From Brucellaceae bacterium (lineage in GTDB: Bacteria > Pseudomonadota > Alphaproteobacteria > Rhizobiales > Rhizobiaceae): a stretch of DNA of 16,601 bases. Below, one piece after another: positions 1 through 6,915 of the stretch. Where the stretch lies: assembly GCA_031253705.1 (NCBI GenBank), contig JAIRVW010000269.1, positions 1 to 16,601 of the forward strand, in the 5' to 3' direction. How positions within the stretch are numbered: the stretch's first letter is position 1; each line of letters starts with the position of its first letter. The notes below the pieces were generated by a model, which did no database searches, was not told where the DNA came from, and was given only the letters and a program-made list of their open reading frames with translations. The position numbers and the translations under genes are program-made.

Positions 1-68
1 ATAAAACCTCACAGAAATTGCCATTAAATGCCGCCGCCGGTTGAAACGACAGCTTAGCGAAACAATAT

Positions 69-102
69 GTTATAAAATTACATTATTGCGTAATGCTATA
101 AC
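69..102. promoter_or_regulatory. Tandem Zur-box-like operators upstream of znuC
   Basis: Two imperfect 13-bp dyads, GTTATAAAATTAC (69-81) and GTAATGCTATAAC (90-102), each resemble the alphaproteobacterial Zur operator core as I remember it (GTTATA-N-TATAAC), matching 10 of 12 defined positions. Their starts are 21 bp apart, two helical turns, so two Zur dimers would sit on the same face of the DNA. They lie 59-92 bp before the znuC ATG. A GAGG-like Shine-Dalgarno on the minus strand (CCTC at 7-10) hints at a divergent gene, probably znuA, starting just left of the window, so the boxes could control both directions. The operator call is inference from similarity and context. Confidence 0.65.
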
Positions 103-160
103 GTATGAGATAACCACTGACAAGAGCAAAACCAGCTTTTCTAAAATTCGAAAGCGAACA

Positions 161-1051
161 ATGCATCATCCATTATCAGCCGCGCCAACCGGACAGACGC
201 CGGAGATTCTGCTGCGTCTTGAAAATGCAGGGATAGAGCGAAACGGCCGCTGGCTTGTCAGGAACATCACTCTTGATCTGCATCGCGGAGAAATCGTCAC
301 CCTGATCGGCCCTAACGGTTCAGGCAAAAGCACAACAGCAAAGCTCGCGCTCGGTATTCACAAGACGGATGAAGGCAGCGTGAAGCGTGAAAAGCGCTTA
401 CGCATCGGTTATGTGCCGCAAAAAATCACCATTGATCCGAGCCTGCCGCTCACAGTCGAACGCATGATGCGCATGACAGCGCCTTTAAGCAGAAAAGCCA
501 TTGAAGAAGCGCTTAATCTTGCAGGCATCCCGCAACTGATCAATGCGCAGGTCGTGCATTTATCCGGCGGTGAATTTCAGCGCGTATTATTGGCGCGTGC
601 CTTTGCCTGCAAGCCGGATCTGCTGGTACTGGATGAGCCGCTGCAAGGTGTCGATTTTGCCGGTGAAGCCGAGCTTTATGAAACCATTGCCAAATTCCGT
701 AATCACACCGGTTGCGGCGTACTGATGATCTCGCATGATCTGCACATTGTTATGGCGGCGACAGATCGTGTCATCTGCCTCAACGGACATATCTGCTGCA
801 GCGGCGCGCCGGTTGATGTGGCCGCCAGTCCGGAATATGCGAAGCTTTTCGGGTTACGCACGCCGCGCGGCGCAGAGATACTGCCTTCACTGGCCGTCTA
901 CACCCATCACCACGATCACACACATCTGGCTGACGGACGTGTGCAACATGCAGACGGCACAGTGACAGATCATTGCCATCATGATGACGGTCACCACCAC
1001 CATCATGAAACAGAATGCAGCTCTGAAACCGGCGGGCACAAACATGCTTGA
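161..1051 (+). CDS. znuC: Zinc ABC transporter ATP-binding protein ZnuC
   Basis: ATPase of the high-affinity zinc importer ZnuABC, acting at the cytoplasmic face of the inner membrane with ZnuB. Visible motifs are Walker A GPNGSGKST (residues 50-58), ABC signature LSGGE (134-138), Walker B LLVLDEP (154-160) and the H-loop SHD with His192. The reading frame is open back to a TTG at 41, but that extension overlaps the putative Zur operators and looks non-coding, so I chose the ATG at 161 (296 residues); its ribosome binding site is weak. Residues 247-296 form a tail with 16 histidines in about 50 residues, including five in a row. A His-rich C-terminus is usual in alphaproteobacterial ZnuC and may buffer zinc, which is inference. 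The gene overlaps znuB by 8 bp, so translation is probably coupled, and it is likely repressed by Zur when zinc is plentiful. Confidence 0.93.
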   Translation: MHHPLSAAPTGQTPEILLRLENAGIERNGRWLVRNITLDLHRGEIVTLIGPNGSGKSTTAKLALGIHKTDEGSVKREKRLRIGYVPQKITIDPSLPLTVERMMRMTAPLSRKAIEEALNLAGIPQLINAQVVHLSGGEFQRVLLARAFACKPDLLVLDEPLQGVDFAGEAELYETIAKFRNHTGCGVLMISHDLHIVMAATDRVICLNGHICCSGAPVDVAASPEYAKLFGLRTPRGAEILPSLAVYTHHHDHTHLADGRVQHADGTVTDHCHHDDGHHHHHETECSSETGGHKHA

Positions 1052-1871
1052 TGACTTCTTTATTCGTGCCATGCTGGCCGGTATCGGCCTCGCTTTAATT
1101 ACGGGGCCGGTCGGCTGCTTTATAGTCTGGCGGCGCATGGCCTATTTCGGCGATACGATGGCGCATTCCGCCCTGCTCGGCGTTGGCCTTGCCATGCTGT
1201 TTGACCTGAATATCATGGTCTCGGTCTTTATTATCGCTTTTGCCATTGCCATGTTGCTGGTGCTCTTGCAGCGGCGCCATACATTATCTGCGGATTCCCT
1301 GCTTGGTATTCTCTCCCATGCTACACTGGCTTTCGGCCTTGTGCTGGTTGCCTTCATGTCATGGATCCGCTTCGACTTGATGTCATTGTTGTTCGGTGAC
1401 ATTCTCGCCGTCTCCGTCACAGACCTCATAGCGATTTACGCCGGCGGCGCTTTAATTCTGGCAGCCCTGATGAAACTCTGGCGGCCTTTGTTGGCAGCAA
1501 CGATCAGCGAAGACATTGCGCAGGCTGAAGGCCTGCAACCGGAACTGCACCGCACTCTCTTTATGATCCTGCTGGCACTGCTGATTGCCATTGCGATGAA
1601 AATCGTCGGCATTCTGCTGATTACAGCTTTGCTGATTATTCCGGCAGCCACAGCGCGCCGCTTTGCATTATCTCCGGAACAAATGGCCGTTTACGCCGCC
1701 TTTATCGGTGCGTGCTCTGTTATTGCCGGTCTCTTCGGCTCGCTGAATTATGACACGCCTTCCGGCCCGTCCATTGTCGTGGCATCTGTCGTGTTTTTTG
1801 TTATAAGCTTGCTACCATGGCAAAAACTCAAAGCATCTTTGCCGGCAGCGCGCGATAAGGAGATAGGATGA
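1044..1871 (+). CDS. znuB: Zinc ABC transporter permease ZnuB
   Basis: Inner-membrane permease of the ZnuABC zinc importer, of the ABC-3 (ZnuB/TroC) family. The 275-residue product starts MLDDFFIRAML and is almost wholly hydrophobic, with several membrane helices. Family-typical stretches include GPVGCFIVWRRMAYFGDTMAHSALLGV near the N-terminus (quoted positions about 14-40, split here as GPVGCFIVWRRM and AYFGDTMAHSALLGV) and KIVGILLITALLIIPAA in the C-terminal half. An in-frame ATG at 981 would lie deep inside the His-rich end of znuC, so I chose 1044, which overlaps the znuC stop by 8 bp and gives a family-typical length. The 3' end overlaps the zur start in an ATGA arrangement, supporting one co-transcribed and translationally coupled operon znuC-znuB-zur. 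Confidence 0.93.
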   Translation: MLDDFFIRAMLAGIGLALITGPVGCFIVWRRMAYFGDTMAHSALLGVGLAMLFDLNIMVSVFIIAFAIAMLLVLLQRRHTLSADSLLGILSHATLAFGLVLVAFMSWIRFDLMSLLFGDILAVSVTDLIAIYAGGALILAALMKLWRPLLAATISEDIAQAEGLQPELHRTLFMILLALLIAIAMKIVGILLITALLIIPAATARRFALSPEQMAVYAAFIGACSVIAGLFGSLNYDTPSGPSIVVASVVFFVISLLPWQKLKASLPAARDKEIG

Positions 1872-2317
1872 TGAACAGTCACACGCATACAGGAACTGCA
1901 TCCGCAGCTGCACGCGCTCCGAAACTGACACGCAATCAGAACCTCGTTTTGGAGGCATTGGCAAAAGCCGAGTTCCCTCTCAGCGCGTATACTATTCTCG
2001 ATCAGCTGCGTGAAGAAGGCTTCCGCGCACCGCTGCAAGTCTATCGTGCCCTGGACAAGTTACTGGAATATGGCCTGATTCACCGTCTTGAAAGCCTGAA
2101 TGCTTTTATCGCCTGCGCGCATCCGCATCATCACGAACACGGCCATTTGCACGGTATTGCCGCTTTTGCGATTTGTGATCAATGCGGGCAGGCTTCGGAA
2201 TTTTCAGAGCCGGAGATTGAAGACTGCGTGCAGCACTGGACGCAGCAGAACCATTTCCATCCGACCAAAACCACACTGGAAATCCGCGGACTCTGCGCAA
2301 GCTGTGCGCATAACTGA
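1868..2317 (+). CDS. zur: Zinc uptake regulator Zur (Fur family)
   Basis: Cytoplasmic zinc-sensing repressor of the Fur family; zinc-loaded Zur binds operators such as those before znuC, so its place at the end of the operon implies autoregulation. In the 149-residue product the N-terminal winged helix spans about residues 20-80, with the recognition region around APLQVYRALDKLLEYGLI. A histidine-rich stretch HPHHHEHGHLHG (85-96) and two CxxC pairs (103-106 and 143-146) fit the sensory and structural zinc sites of the family. The start overlaps the znuB stop (ATGA) and follows a very good ribosome binding site, AAGGAG; a second ATG three bases later is equally possible. The combination of His loop, both CxxC pairs and the znuCB context favours Zur over Fur or PerR. 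Confidence 0.92.
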   Translation: MMNSHTHTGTASAAARAPKLTRNQNLVLEALAKAEFPLSAYTILDQLREEGFRAPLQVYRALDKLLEYGLIHRLESLNAFIACAHPHHHEHGHLHGIAAFAICDQCGQASEFSEPEIEDCVQHWTQQNHFHPTKTTLEIRGLCASCAHN

Positions 2318-2331
2318 TCAGGAATAACAGA

Positions 2332-2359
2332 GAACCCCGTACAAAAATATGCGGGGTTC
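2332..2359. terminator. Stem-loop between convergent zur and luxR-type gene
   Basis: A perfect 8-bp stem, GAACCCCG (2332-2339) with CGGGGTTC (2352-2359), encloses a 12-base loop. It lies between the zur stop and the stop of the convergent LuxR-family gene. Neither side has a clear U-tract (TCTG on each strand), so termination efficiency is uncertain; a shared bidirectional terminator is the simplest reading. Confidence 0.6.
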
Positions 2360-2368
2360 CTCTGCAAA

Positions 2369-3190
2369 TCATCCCTGTAAATGCGATGTATCCGGCAGCG
2401 GTATAATCCCAAGTGACATCGCCACAGCCACTGCAGAGGTGCGGTTTGCACAGCCCAGCTTGATCTTGGCATTTTGCAGATAAGTCACCACAGTCCAGCG
2501 GGCAATACTGAGAATTTCCGCAATCTCACCATCAGTTTTTCCGCGCGCGGCCCATTTCAGGCAATCAACCTCACGCGGTGTCAATGATACCAGCGACTGC
2601 ACCTCCTGCTTCTGCGAAGAGTGATCACTGATTGCTGACAGCACCGCTTCATGAACCTGCGCGGCAACCTGAACAAAGTCCTTCTCCAGCAAGCGGATCA
2701 GTTCAGCAGAACTCATACTGTTCTGACCGGATTGGTCAGTCTGATTATCAAAAGCAAAAATTGTATGAGCATCCCCGTGCCCGTTCAGGCGCTGGGTCAC
2801 CATAATATATGTATATCCGAATTTATAGCCGCGCATGTCATCCACGAATTTTTGCAATGCGGCCATATTCTGTTTCGGCTGATAAATTTCAGCAATACTC
2901 ACACCATGAGCAGTATCCGGATCAGACCATTTCTGATGGAACAACGGATCAATATCGAAATAGCTCTTAACCGAATAATTCACCACCCAGTCCGCAGGCA
3001 ATGTCGTGACAACAGTCCGGACGTTTTCCTGCCCCGGATAATCATCCGGATGTTTTGGTGTAATATGTGTAATATGCCGGCAGGACAGGCGTTTGCGTGC
3101 CTTGATATAAGTCTCAAGTATTGATGAGCGATATTCTTTACCAAAGAAGCTGTTCTGAAAGTCCGGGAAATGGATGAATTCAAATTCCAT
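2369..3190 (-). CDS. LuxR-family quorum-sensing regulator, VjbR-like
   Basis: Transcription regulator with an N-terminal autoinducer-binding domain and a C-terminal LuxR helix-turn-helix. In the 273-residue form the ligand domain shows PADWVVNY (65-72) and YFDIDP (77-82), giving the Trp, Tyr and Asp that typically line the acyl-homoserine-lactone pocket; the helix-turn-helix covers about 203-260, starting LTPREVDCLKWAARGK. Both halves, and especially the helix-turn-helix, match my recollection of Brucella VjbR, which binds a long-chain lactone and controls the type IV secretion system and flagella. Orthology is not proven because BlxR/BabR paralogues exist. I chose ATG 3190; the frame stays open to 3337 but that part looks non-coding. 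No good ribosome binding site is visible. No luxI-type synthase is present, so it is an orphan here. Long AT-rich DNA lies upstream. Confidence 0.85.
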   Translation of the reverse strand: MEFEFIHFPDFQNSFFGKEYRSSILETYIKARKRLSCRHITHITPKHPDDYPGQENVRTVVTTLPADWVVNYSVKSYFDIDPLFHQKWSDPDTAHGVSIAEIYQPKQNMAALQKFVDDMRGYKFGYTYIMVTQRLNGHGDAHTIFAFDNQTDQSGQNSMSSAELIRLLEKDFVQVAAQVHEAVLSAISDHSSQKQEVQSLVSLTPREVDCLKWAARGKTDGEIAEILSIARWTVVTYLQNAKIKLGCANRTSAVAVAMSLGIIPLPDTSHLQG

Positions 3191-3903
3191 GGAGAAAGTC
3201 CGTTCTGAAAACCGCAAAAAGTCTGCGAAATGAAAACATAAAATATGAAGCGCCACAAAAACGCGCGAATATGAAAATGATTCGAAAGCTACGAGCGTAA
3301 AAAATCTTATTTTGAGCCATGCGTAAGCCTGCAACACTACAAAAACACTCTTTTACCGGAATGACGCAAACCAGCTAGGCAGTGATTCCGTTTATGACGA
3401 CAAAGCCTGCCATTATCCCCTTTCCCCTGACCTGCAATTCAAACATCCAAAATTCAAAAAATATTATTTAAAATCAGCTCACTAAAAATATATGCTCTTG
3501 CCTTCACAATAAAAATTTCAGCGTTTTGTTCAGTTATTTTATTAAAGTGTTTTTATTACGATGCACAACCACCAACTAATTGCCCGCTCATCATATCCCG
3601 AATACGACAATTCAAATTCTTGAATATTCAATTTTACAAATATTTAAAACGCGTATCATTTTGGCTTCATTGCGAAACAAAATTCAATATATTCAACACA
3701 TTAAGTATATTACGATTTTTTATTCATTTCCCTGTCGTTAAATCATAACAATCAATTGATTGCGGTATAAAAACATGGTTCACTTCTGCTCGGATTAAAG
3801 AAAAACGATAGCTGTCATGTAACTTTCATAAGACACGCCTATCGAAAAAACACGAGGATGGTCTGAAGACCAGACATCCCGTCGCTTTAAGGGGAGTACG
3901 TCA
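3191..3903. other. AT-rich non-coding region between divergent luxR-type and ABC operons
   Basis: No convincing gene is seen in about 700 bp, which is visibly richer in A and T than the rest of the window, especially 3410-3780. It must hold the promoters of the LuxR-type gene (leftward) and of the ABC operon (rightward). Visible elements are a short dyad ATTCAA-ATTC-TTGAAT (3610-3625), a TATAAA (3766-3771) that could be a -10 for the rightward operon although no good -35 accompanies it, and a hairpin close to the first ABC gene. In Brucella, MucR binds AT-rich DNA and represses the LuxR-type gene babR, so MucR control here is a reasonable but untested inference. Confidence 0.6.
3857..3878 (+). 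promoter_or_regulatory. Small leader hairpin before the ABC operon
   Basis: GTCTG (3861-3865) pairs with CAGAC (3871-3875) around AAGAC, extended by GAT with ATC across one bulged G. It ends about 12 bases before a strong ribosome binding site (AAGGGGAG) of the binding-protein gene. It may stabilise the mRNA or serve as an operator; no function can be assigned. Confidence 0.35.
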
Positions 3904-5007
3904 ATGCTTAACAAAACAACACGGCTGTTGTCCCTGACAACCGCAATCGCTTTTGCCGGCACCACATTGTCCGTGGCTGCTCCGTCGGAAGAACTGATTG
4001 CTGCCGCGAAAGCAGAGGGTCAGCTGACCGTAATCGCTCTGCCGCATGACTGGTGTGGTTATGGCGAAATCATCAAGAGCTTCAAAGACAAATACGGCAT
4101 TCAGGTCAATGAGCTGAATCCGGATGCAGGCTCGGGCGATGAAATCGAAGCCATCAAAGCCAATAAAGACAATAAAGGCCCGCAGGCGCCTGACGTGATC
4201 GATGTCGGCTTCACATTCGGCACCACCGCAAAAGCAGCCGGTCTGCTCCAGCCATATAAAGTATCGACATGGGATTCGATCCCTGATGATGCCAAGGATG
4301 CAGAGGGCTACTGGTACGGCGACTATTACGGCGTGCTGGCTTTTGAAGTGAACAAGGACATCGTTAAAGATGCGCCGCAGGACTGGGCTGATCTGCTCAA
4401 GCCTGAATATGCCAATGCTGTTGCTCATTCCGGTGATCCGCGTGCATCCACACAGGCAATCCTGAGCGTTTACGCTGCCGGTCTGGCACAGGGCGGCAAA
4501 CCAGGTGAAGAAGCAGCCCAGAAGGGTCTGGAATTCTTCCGCGATGTTAACAAAGCCGGCAATTTCGTACCGGTTATCGGTAAGGCCGCCTCACTGGCAC
4601 AGGGCTCAACCCCGATTGTTATCCGCTGGGATTACAACGCGCTGGCTGACCGCGACACTCTGAACGGCAATCCGGAAGTTGAAGTTATCATTCCGAAAAC
4701 CGGCGTTGTTGCAGGTGTGTATGTACAGGGCATCAGCGCCTATGCACCGCATCCGAACGCTGCAAAACTCTGGATGGAACATCTCTATTCCGATGAAGGT
4801 CAGGTTGGCTACCTCAAAGGCTATTGCCACCCGATCCGCTTCAACGCCATGGCAAAAGAAGGCAAGATCCCTCAGGATCTGCTCGACAAGCTCCCACCGG
4901 CAGAAGCTTATCAGAAGGCCGTTTTCCCGACTTTGGAAGAGCTTGATAAATCTCAGGCTGCAATCACCAAGAACTGGGACAGCGTTGTCGGCGCGAATGT
5001 TCAGTAA
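3904..5007 (+). CDS. ABC transporter periplasmic substrate-binding protein
   Basis: Secreted solute receptor of an ABC importer, 367 residues. A typical signal peptide (LLSLTTAIAFAGTTLSVAA) probably ends after Ala26; there is no lipobox cysteine, so the protein should be soluble in the periplasm. The mature part belongs to the extracellular solute-binding group of iron(III), polyamine, 2-aminoethylphosphonate and hexose-phosphate receptors (SBP_bac_6-like), with LTVIALPHDWCGYGE (41-55) and WYGDYYGVLAFEVNKD as recognisable segments. Close relatives in rhizobia are usually left without a substrate, and I cannot name one. The start is fixed by AAGGGGAG eight bases before the ATG. It is the first gene of a four-gene operon, followed by a strong hairpin that probably keeps it more highly expressed than the membrane components, as is usual for binding proteins. 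Confidence 0.88.
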   Translation: MLNKTTRLLSLTTAIAFAGTTLSVAAPSEELIAAAKAEGQLTVIALPHDWCGYGEIIKSFKDKYGIQVNELNPDAGSGDEIEAIKANKDNKGPQAPDVIDVGFTFGTTAKAAGLLQPYKVSTWDSIPDDAKDAEGYWYGDYYGVLAFEVNKDIVKDAPQDWADLLKPEYANAVAHSGDPRASTQAILSVYAAGLAQGGKPGEEAAQKGLEFFRDVNKAGNFVPVIGKAASLAQGSTPIVIRWDYNALADRDTLNGNPEVEVIIPKTGVVAGVYVQGISAYAPHPNAAKLWMEHLYSDEGQVGYLKGYCHPIRFNAMAKEGKIPQDLLDKLPPAEAYQKAVFPTLEELDKSQAAITKNWDSVVGANVQ

Positions 5008-5028
5008 GCTGAACAGCTAAAAATGCCG

Positions 5029-5060
5029 CTGTTACGGGATGCTTATGCTTCCCGTAACAG
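5029..5060 (+). terminator. Intra-operon hairpin (attenuator or 3'-end stabiliser) after the binding-protein gene
   Basis: An 11-bp perfect stem, CTGTTACGGGA (5029-5039) with TCCCGTAACAG (5050-5060), closes a 10-base loop. It is followed by TTTGC and, about 15 bases later, TTTTT. It lies in the 202-bp gap between the binding-protein gene and the first permease gene. Partial termination or protection from 3' exonucleases would explain the usual excess of binding protein over permease; this role is inference. Confidence 0.7.
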
Positions 5061-5209
5061 TTTGCACGATTTGCGTTTTTATACGGCACATATCATCATA
5101 AAAATAACTCAGCAGGCGCAACGGCAATAATTCTTGCCTGCTTGCAATTTTCAGCACCACACTCTGCGGAAGACATCACGGACGCAGACGATAAAAAGCA
5201 AAAAATAAT

Positions 5210-6112
5210 ATGAGCTTGTCCAGCAATGGCGTAACATCAGACCTGCCGCCCGCGCGCCGCACCAAGCGCCGCCTGCCGCTTGAATGGTTAGGGGTTGCGC
5301 CTTTTTTCGCCTTCGCGATTCTGTTTCTGCTCTGGCCGACAATGTATCTTGTGGTCGGCGCATTTCAGGATGATCAGGGTAATTTCACCCTGCAGAATAT
5401 TATCGGCCTGTTTGAACCGGGCATTATGAGCGCCTATTGGGTCTCGATCAAAATCAGCTTTGCCTCCGCTTTGGGTGGCGCTGTGATCGGCTCTTTCATG
5501 GCATGGGCAATTGTGCTGGGCAAATTGCCCCGCTTTTTACGCCCGACAGTGCTCACTTTCTCCGGCGTCGCCTCCAACTTTGCCGGTGTTCCGCTGGCTT
5601 TTGCCTTTCTTGCCACGCTTGGCCGCACCGGTTTCGTCACCATTTTGCTGCGTGAATGGTTCGGCTTCAATCTTTATGCTACCGGTTTTAACCTGCTGAG
5701 CTTTTTCGGTCTGACACTGACCTATCTGTTTTTCCAGATTCCGCTGATGGTGTTGATTCTCACCCCTGCTCTGGACGGTCTGAAAAAGGAATGGCGCGAG
5801 GCTTCATCTATTCTTGGTGCCACCACATTCCAATATTGGCGCATGGTGGCCTTTCCGATTCTCTGGCCAAGCCTGCTCGGCACCAGCCTGTTGCTGTTTG
5901 CCAATGCATTCGGTGCCATCGCAACAGCCTATGCGCTGACCGGTTCTTCACTCAATATCGTACCGATCCTGCTTTATGCGCAGATTCGCGGTGATGTTCT
6001 GCATAATCAGAATCTCGGCTATGCACTGGCACTGGGCATGATTCTGATCACCGGCATTTCCAATCTGCTCTATATCTGGCTGCGCATGCGTGCAGAACGG
6101 TGGCAGAAATGA
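5210..6112 (+). CDS. ABC transporter permease, subunit 1
   Basis: Inner-membrane permease of the same importer, 300 residues, with about six hydrophobic helices beginning at residue 28. The cytoplasmic EAA loop that contacts the ATPase is clear: EWREASSILGATTFQYWR at 194-211. Its size and the pairing with a second separate permease resemble PotB/PotC-type organisation (polyamine, iron and phosphonate families) rather than a fused FbpB-type permease. The ATG at 5210 has no good ribosome binding site (AT-rich leader) but gives the natural length; no better start is seen before the first helix. The N-terminus carries a basic patch before the first helix, in line with the positive-inside rule. 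The 3' end overlaps the next permease gene in an ATGA junction. Confidence 0.88.
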   Translation: MSLSSNGVTSDLPPARRTKRRLPLEWLGVAPFFAFAILFLLWPTMYLVVGAFQDDQGNFTLQNIIGLFEPGIMSAYWVSIKISFASALGGAVIGSFMAWAIVLGKLPRFLRPTVLTFSGVASNFAGVPLAFAFLATLGRTGFVTILLREWFGFNLYATGFNLLSFFGLTLTYLFFQIPLMVLILTPALDGLKKEWREASSILGATTFQYWRMVAFPILWPSLLGTSLLLFANAFGAIATAYALTGSSLNIVPILLYAQIRGDVLHNQNLGYALALGMILITGISNLLYIWLRMRAERWQK

Positions 6113-6912
6113 AGCTGAAATATTTCATTCCTAAAACGCTCGGCGCATGGATCGCCTTTCTGATCGGTGCCATTTATTTTGTTGTTCCGCTGATCGGTAC
6201 GTTTGAATTTTCCCTGCGTATGCGTCGCGGTGAATATTCATTCGATGCCTATCGCGTGGTGCTGACAGATCCGAATTTTCAGGCAACATTCGGTTATTCC
6301 ATCATGCTGGCCATCATGACGATTATTTTCGGCGTGCTGCTGGTGGTGCCGACGGCCTATTGGGTGCGTTTGCGCATGCCGTATCTGCGTCCGGTCATTG
6401 AGTTTATCACGCTGATGCCGCTGGTTATTCCGGCGATTGTTATCGTGTTCGGCTATTTGCGGATTTATAACTCGTCCTCATGGCTACCGTTCACGGGCTC
6501 CACACGCGCGACCGATATTCTGCTGATGTTCGGTTATGTGACACTGGCGCTGCCTTATATGTATCGCTCTATTGATACCGCCATGCGCACGATTGATGTC
6601 CGCACATTGACCGAAGCCGCGGAAAGTCTCGGCGCAGGCTGGGCGACCATCCTGTTCAAAGTCATTTTCCCGAATGTGCTTTCCGGCGTTATGAGCGGAG
6701 CCTTCATCACTTTCGCTATTGTTATCGGTGAATTTACGCTGGCGTCGCTGCTCAATCGTCCGGCTTTCGGGCCTTATCTGCAGCTTGTCGGTGCAAACCG
6801 CGCCTATGAACCGTCAGCGCTGGCAATCATTGCTTTCGGCATCACATGGCTGAGCATGATTATGCTGCAGTTTGTCACCCGCTTCTCCAAATTCAAGACA
6901 GCAGGCAATTAA
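6109..6912 (+). CDS. ABC transporter permease, subunit 2
   Basis: Second inner-membrane permease of the importer, 267 residues, PotC-like, with about six membrane helices and an EAA loop EAAESLGAGWATILFKVIFP at 169-188. Two starts are possible: GTG 6100 and ATG 6109. I prefer 6109 because it forms the classic four-base ATGA overlap with the upstream permease and uses ATG; neither has a strong Shine-Dalgarno, so coupling to upstream translation is likely. The two permeases would form the heterodimeric channel energised by the ATPase encoded three bases downstream. Substrate unknown. Confidence 0.88.
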   Translation: MKLKYFIPKTLGAWIAFLIGAIYFVVPLIGTFEFSLRMRRGEYSFDAYRVVLTDPNFQATFGYSIMLAIMTIIFGVLLVVPTAYWVRLRMPYLRPVIEFITLMPLVIPAIVIVFGYLRIYNSSSWLPFTGSTRATDILLMFGYVTLALPYMYRSIDTAMRTIDVRTLTEAAESLGAGWATILFKVIFPNVLSGVMSGAFITFAIVIGEFTLASLLNRPAFGPYLQLVGANRAYEPSALAIIAFGITWLSMIMLQFVTRFSKFKTAGN

Positions 6913-6915
6913 GTC

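Noticed and set aside
41..160. Extension of znuC to a TTG start at 41
   Set aside because: It would run across both Zur-like operators and add 40 residues unlike ZnuC; ATG 161 is preferred.
3191..3337. N-terminal extension of the LuxR-type protein by 49 residues
   Set aside because: The added sequence is Phe-rich translated AT-rich DNA; VjbR-like proteins begin close to the MEFEFIHFPDF segment.
3737..3749. GTTAAATCATAAC, a Zur-like dyad (10 of 12 core positions) upstream of the ABC operon
   Set aside because: The region is so AT-rich that such a match is easily chance, and the binding protein shows no zinc-receptor features. A genome-wide matrix scan could reopen it.
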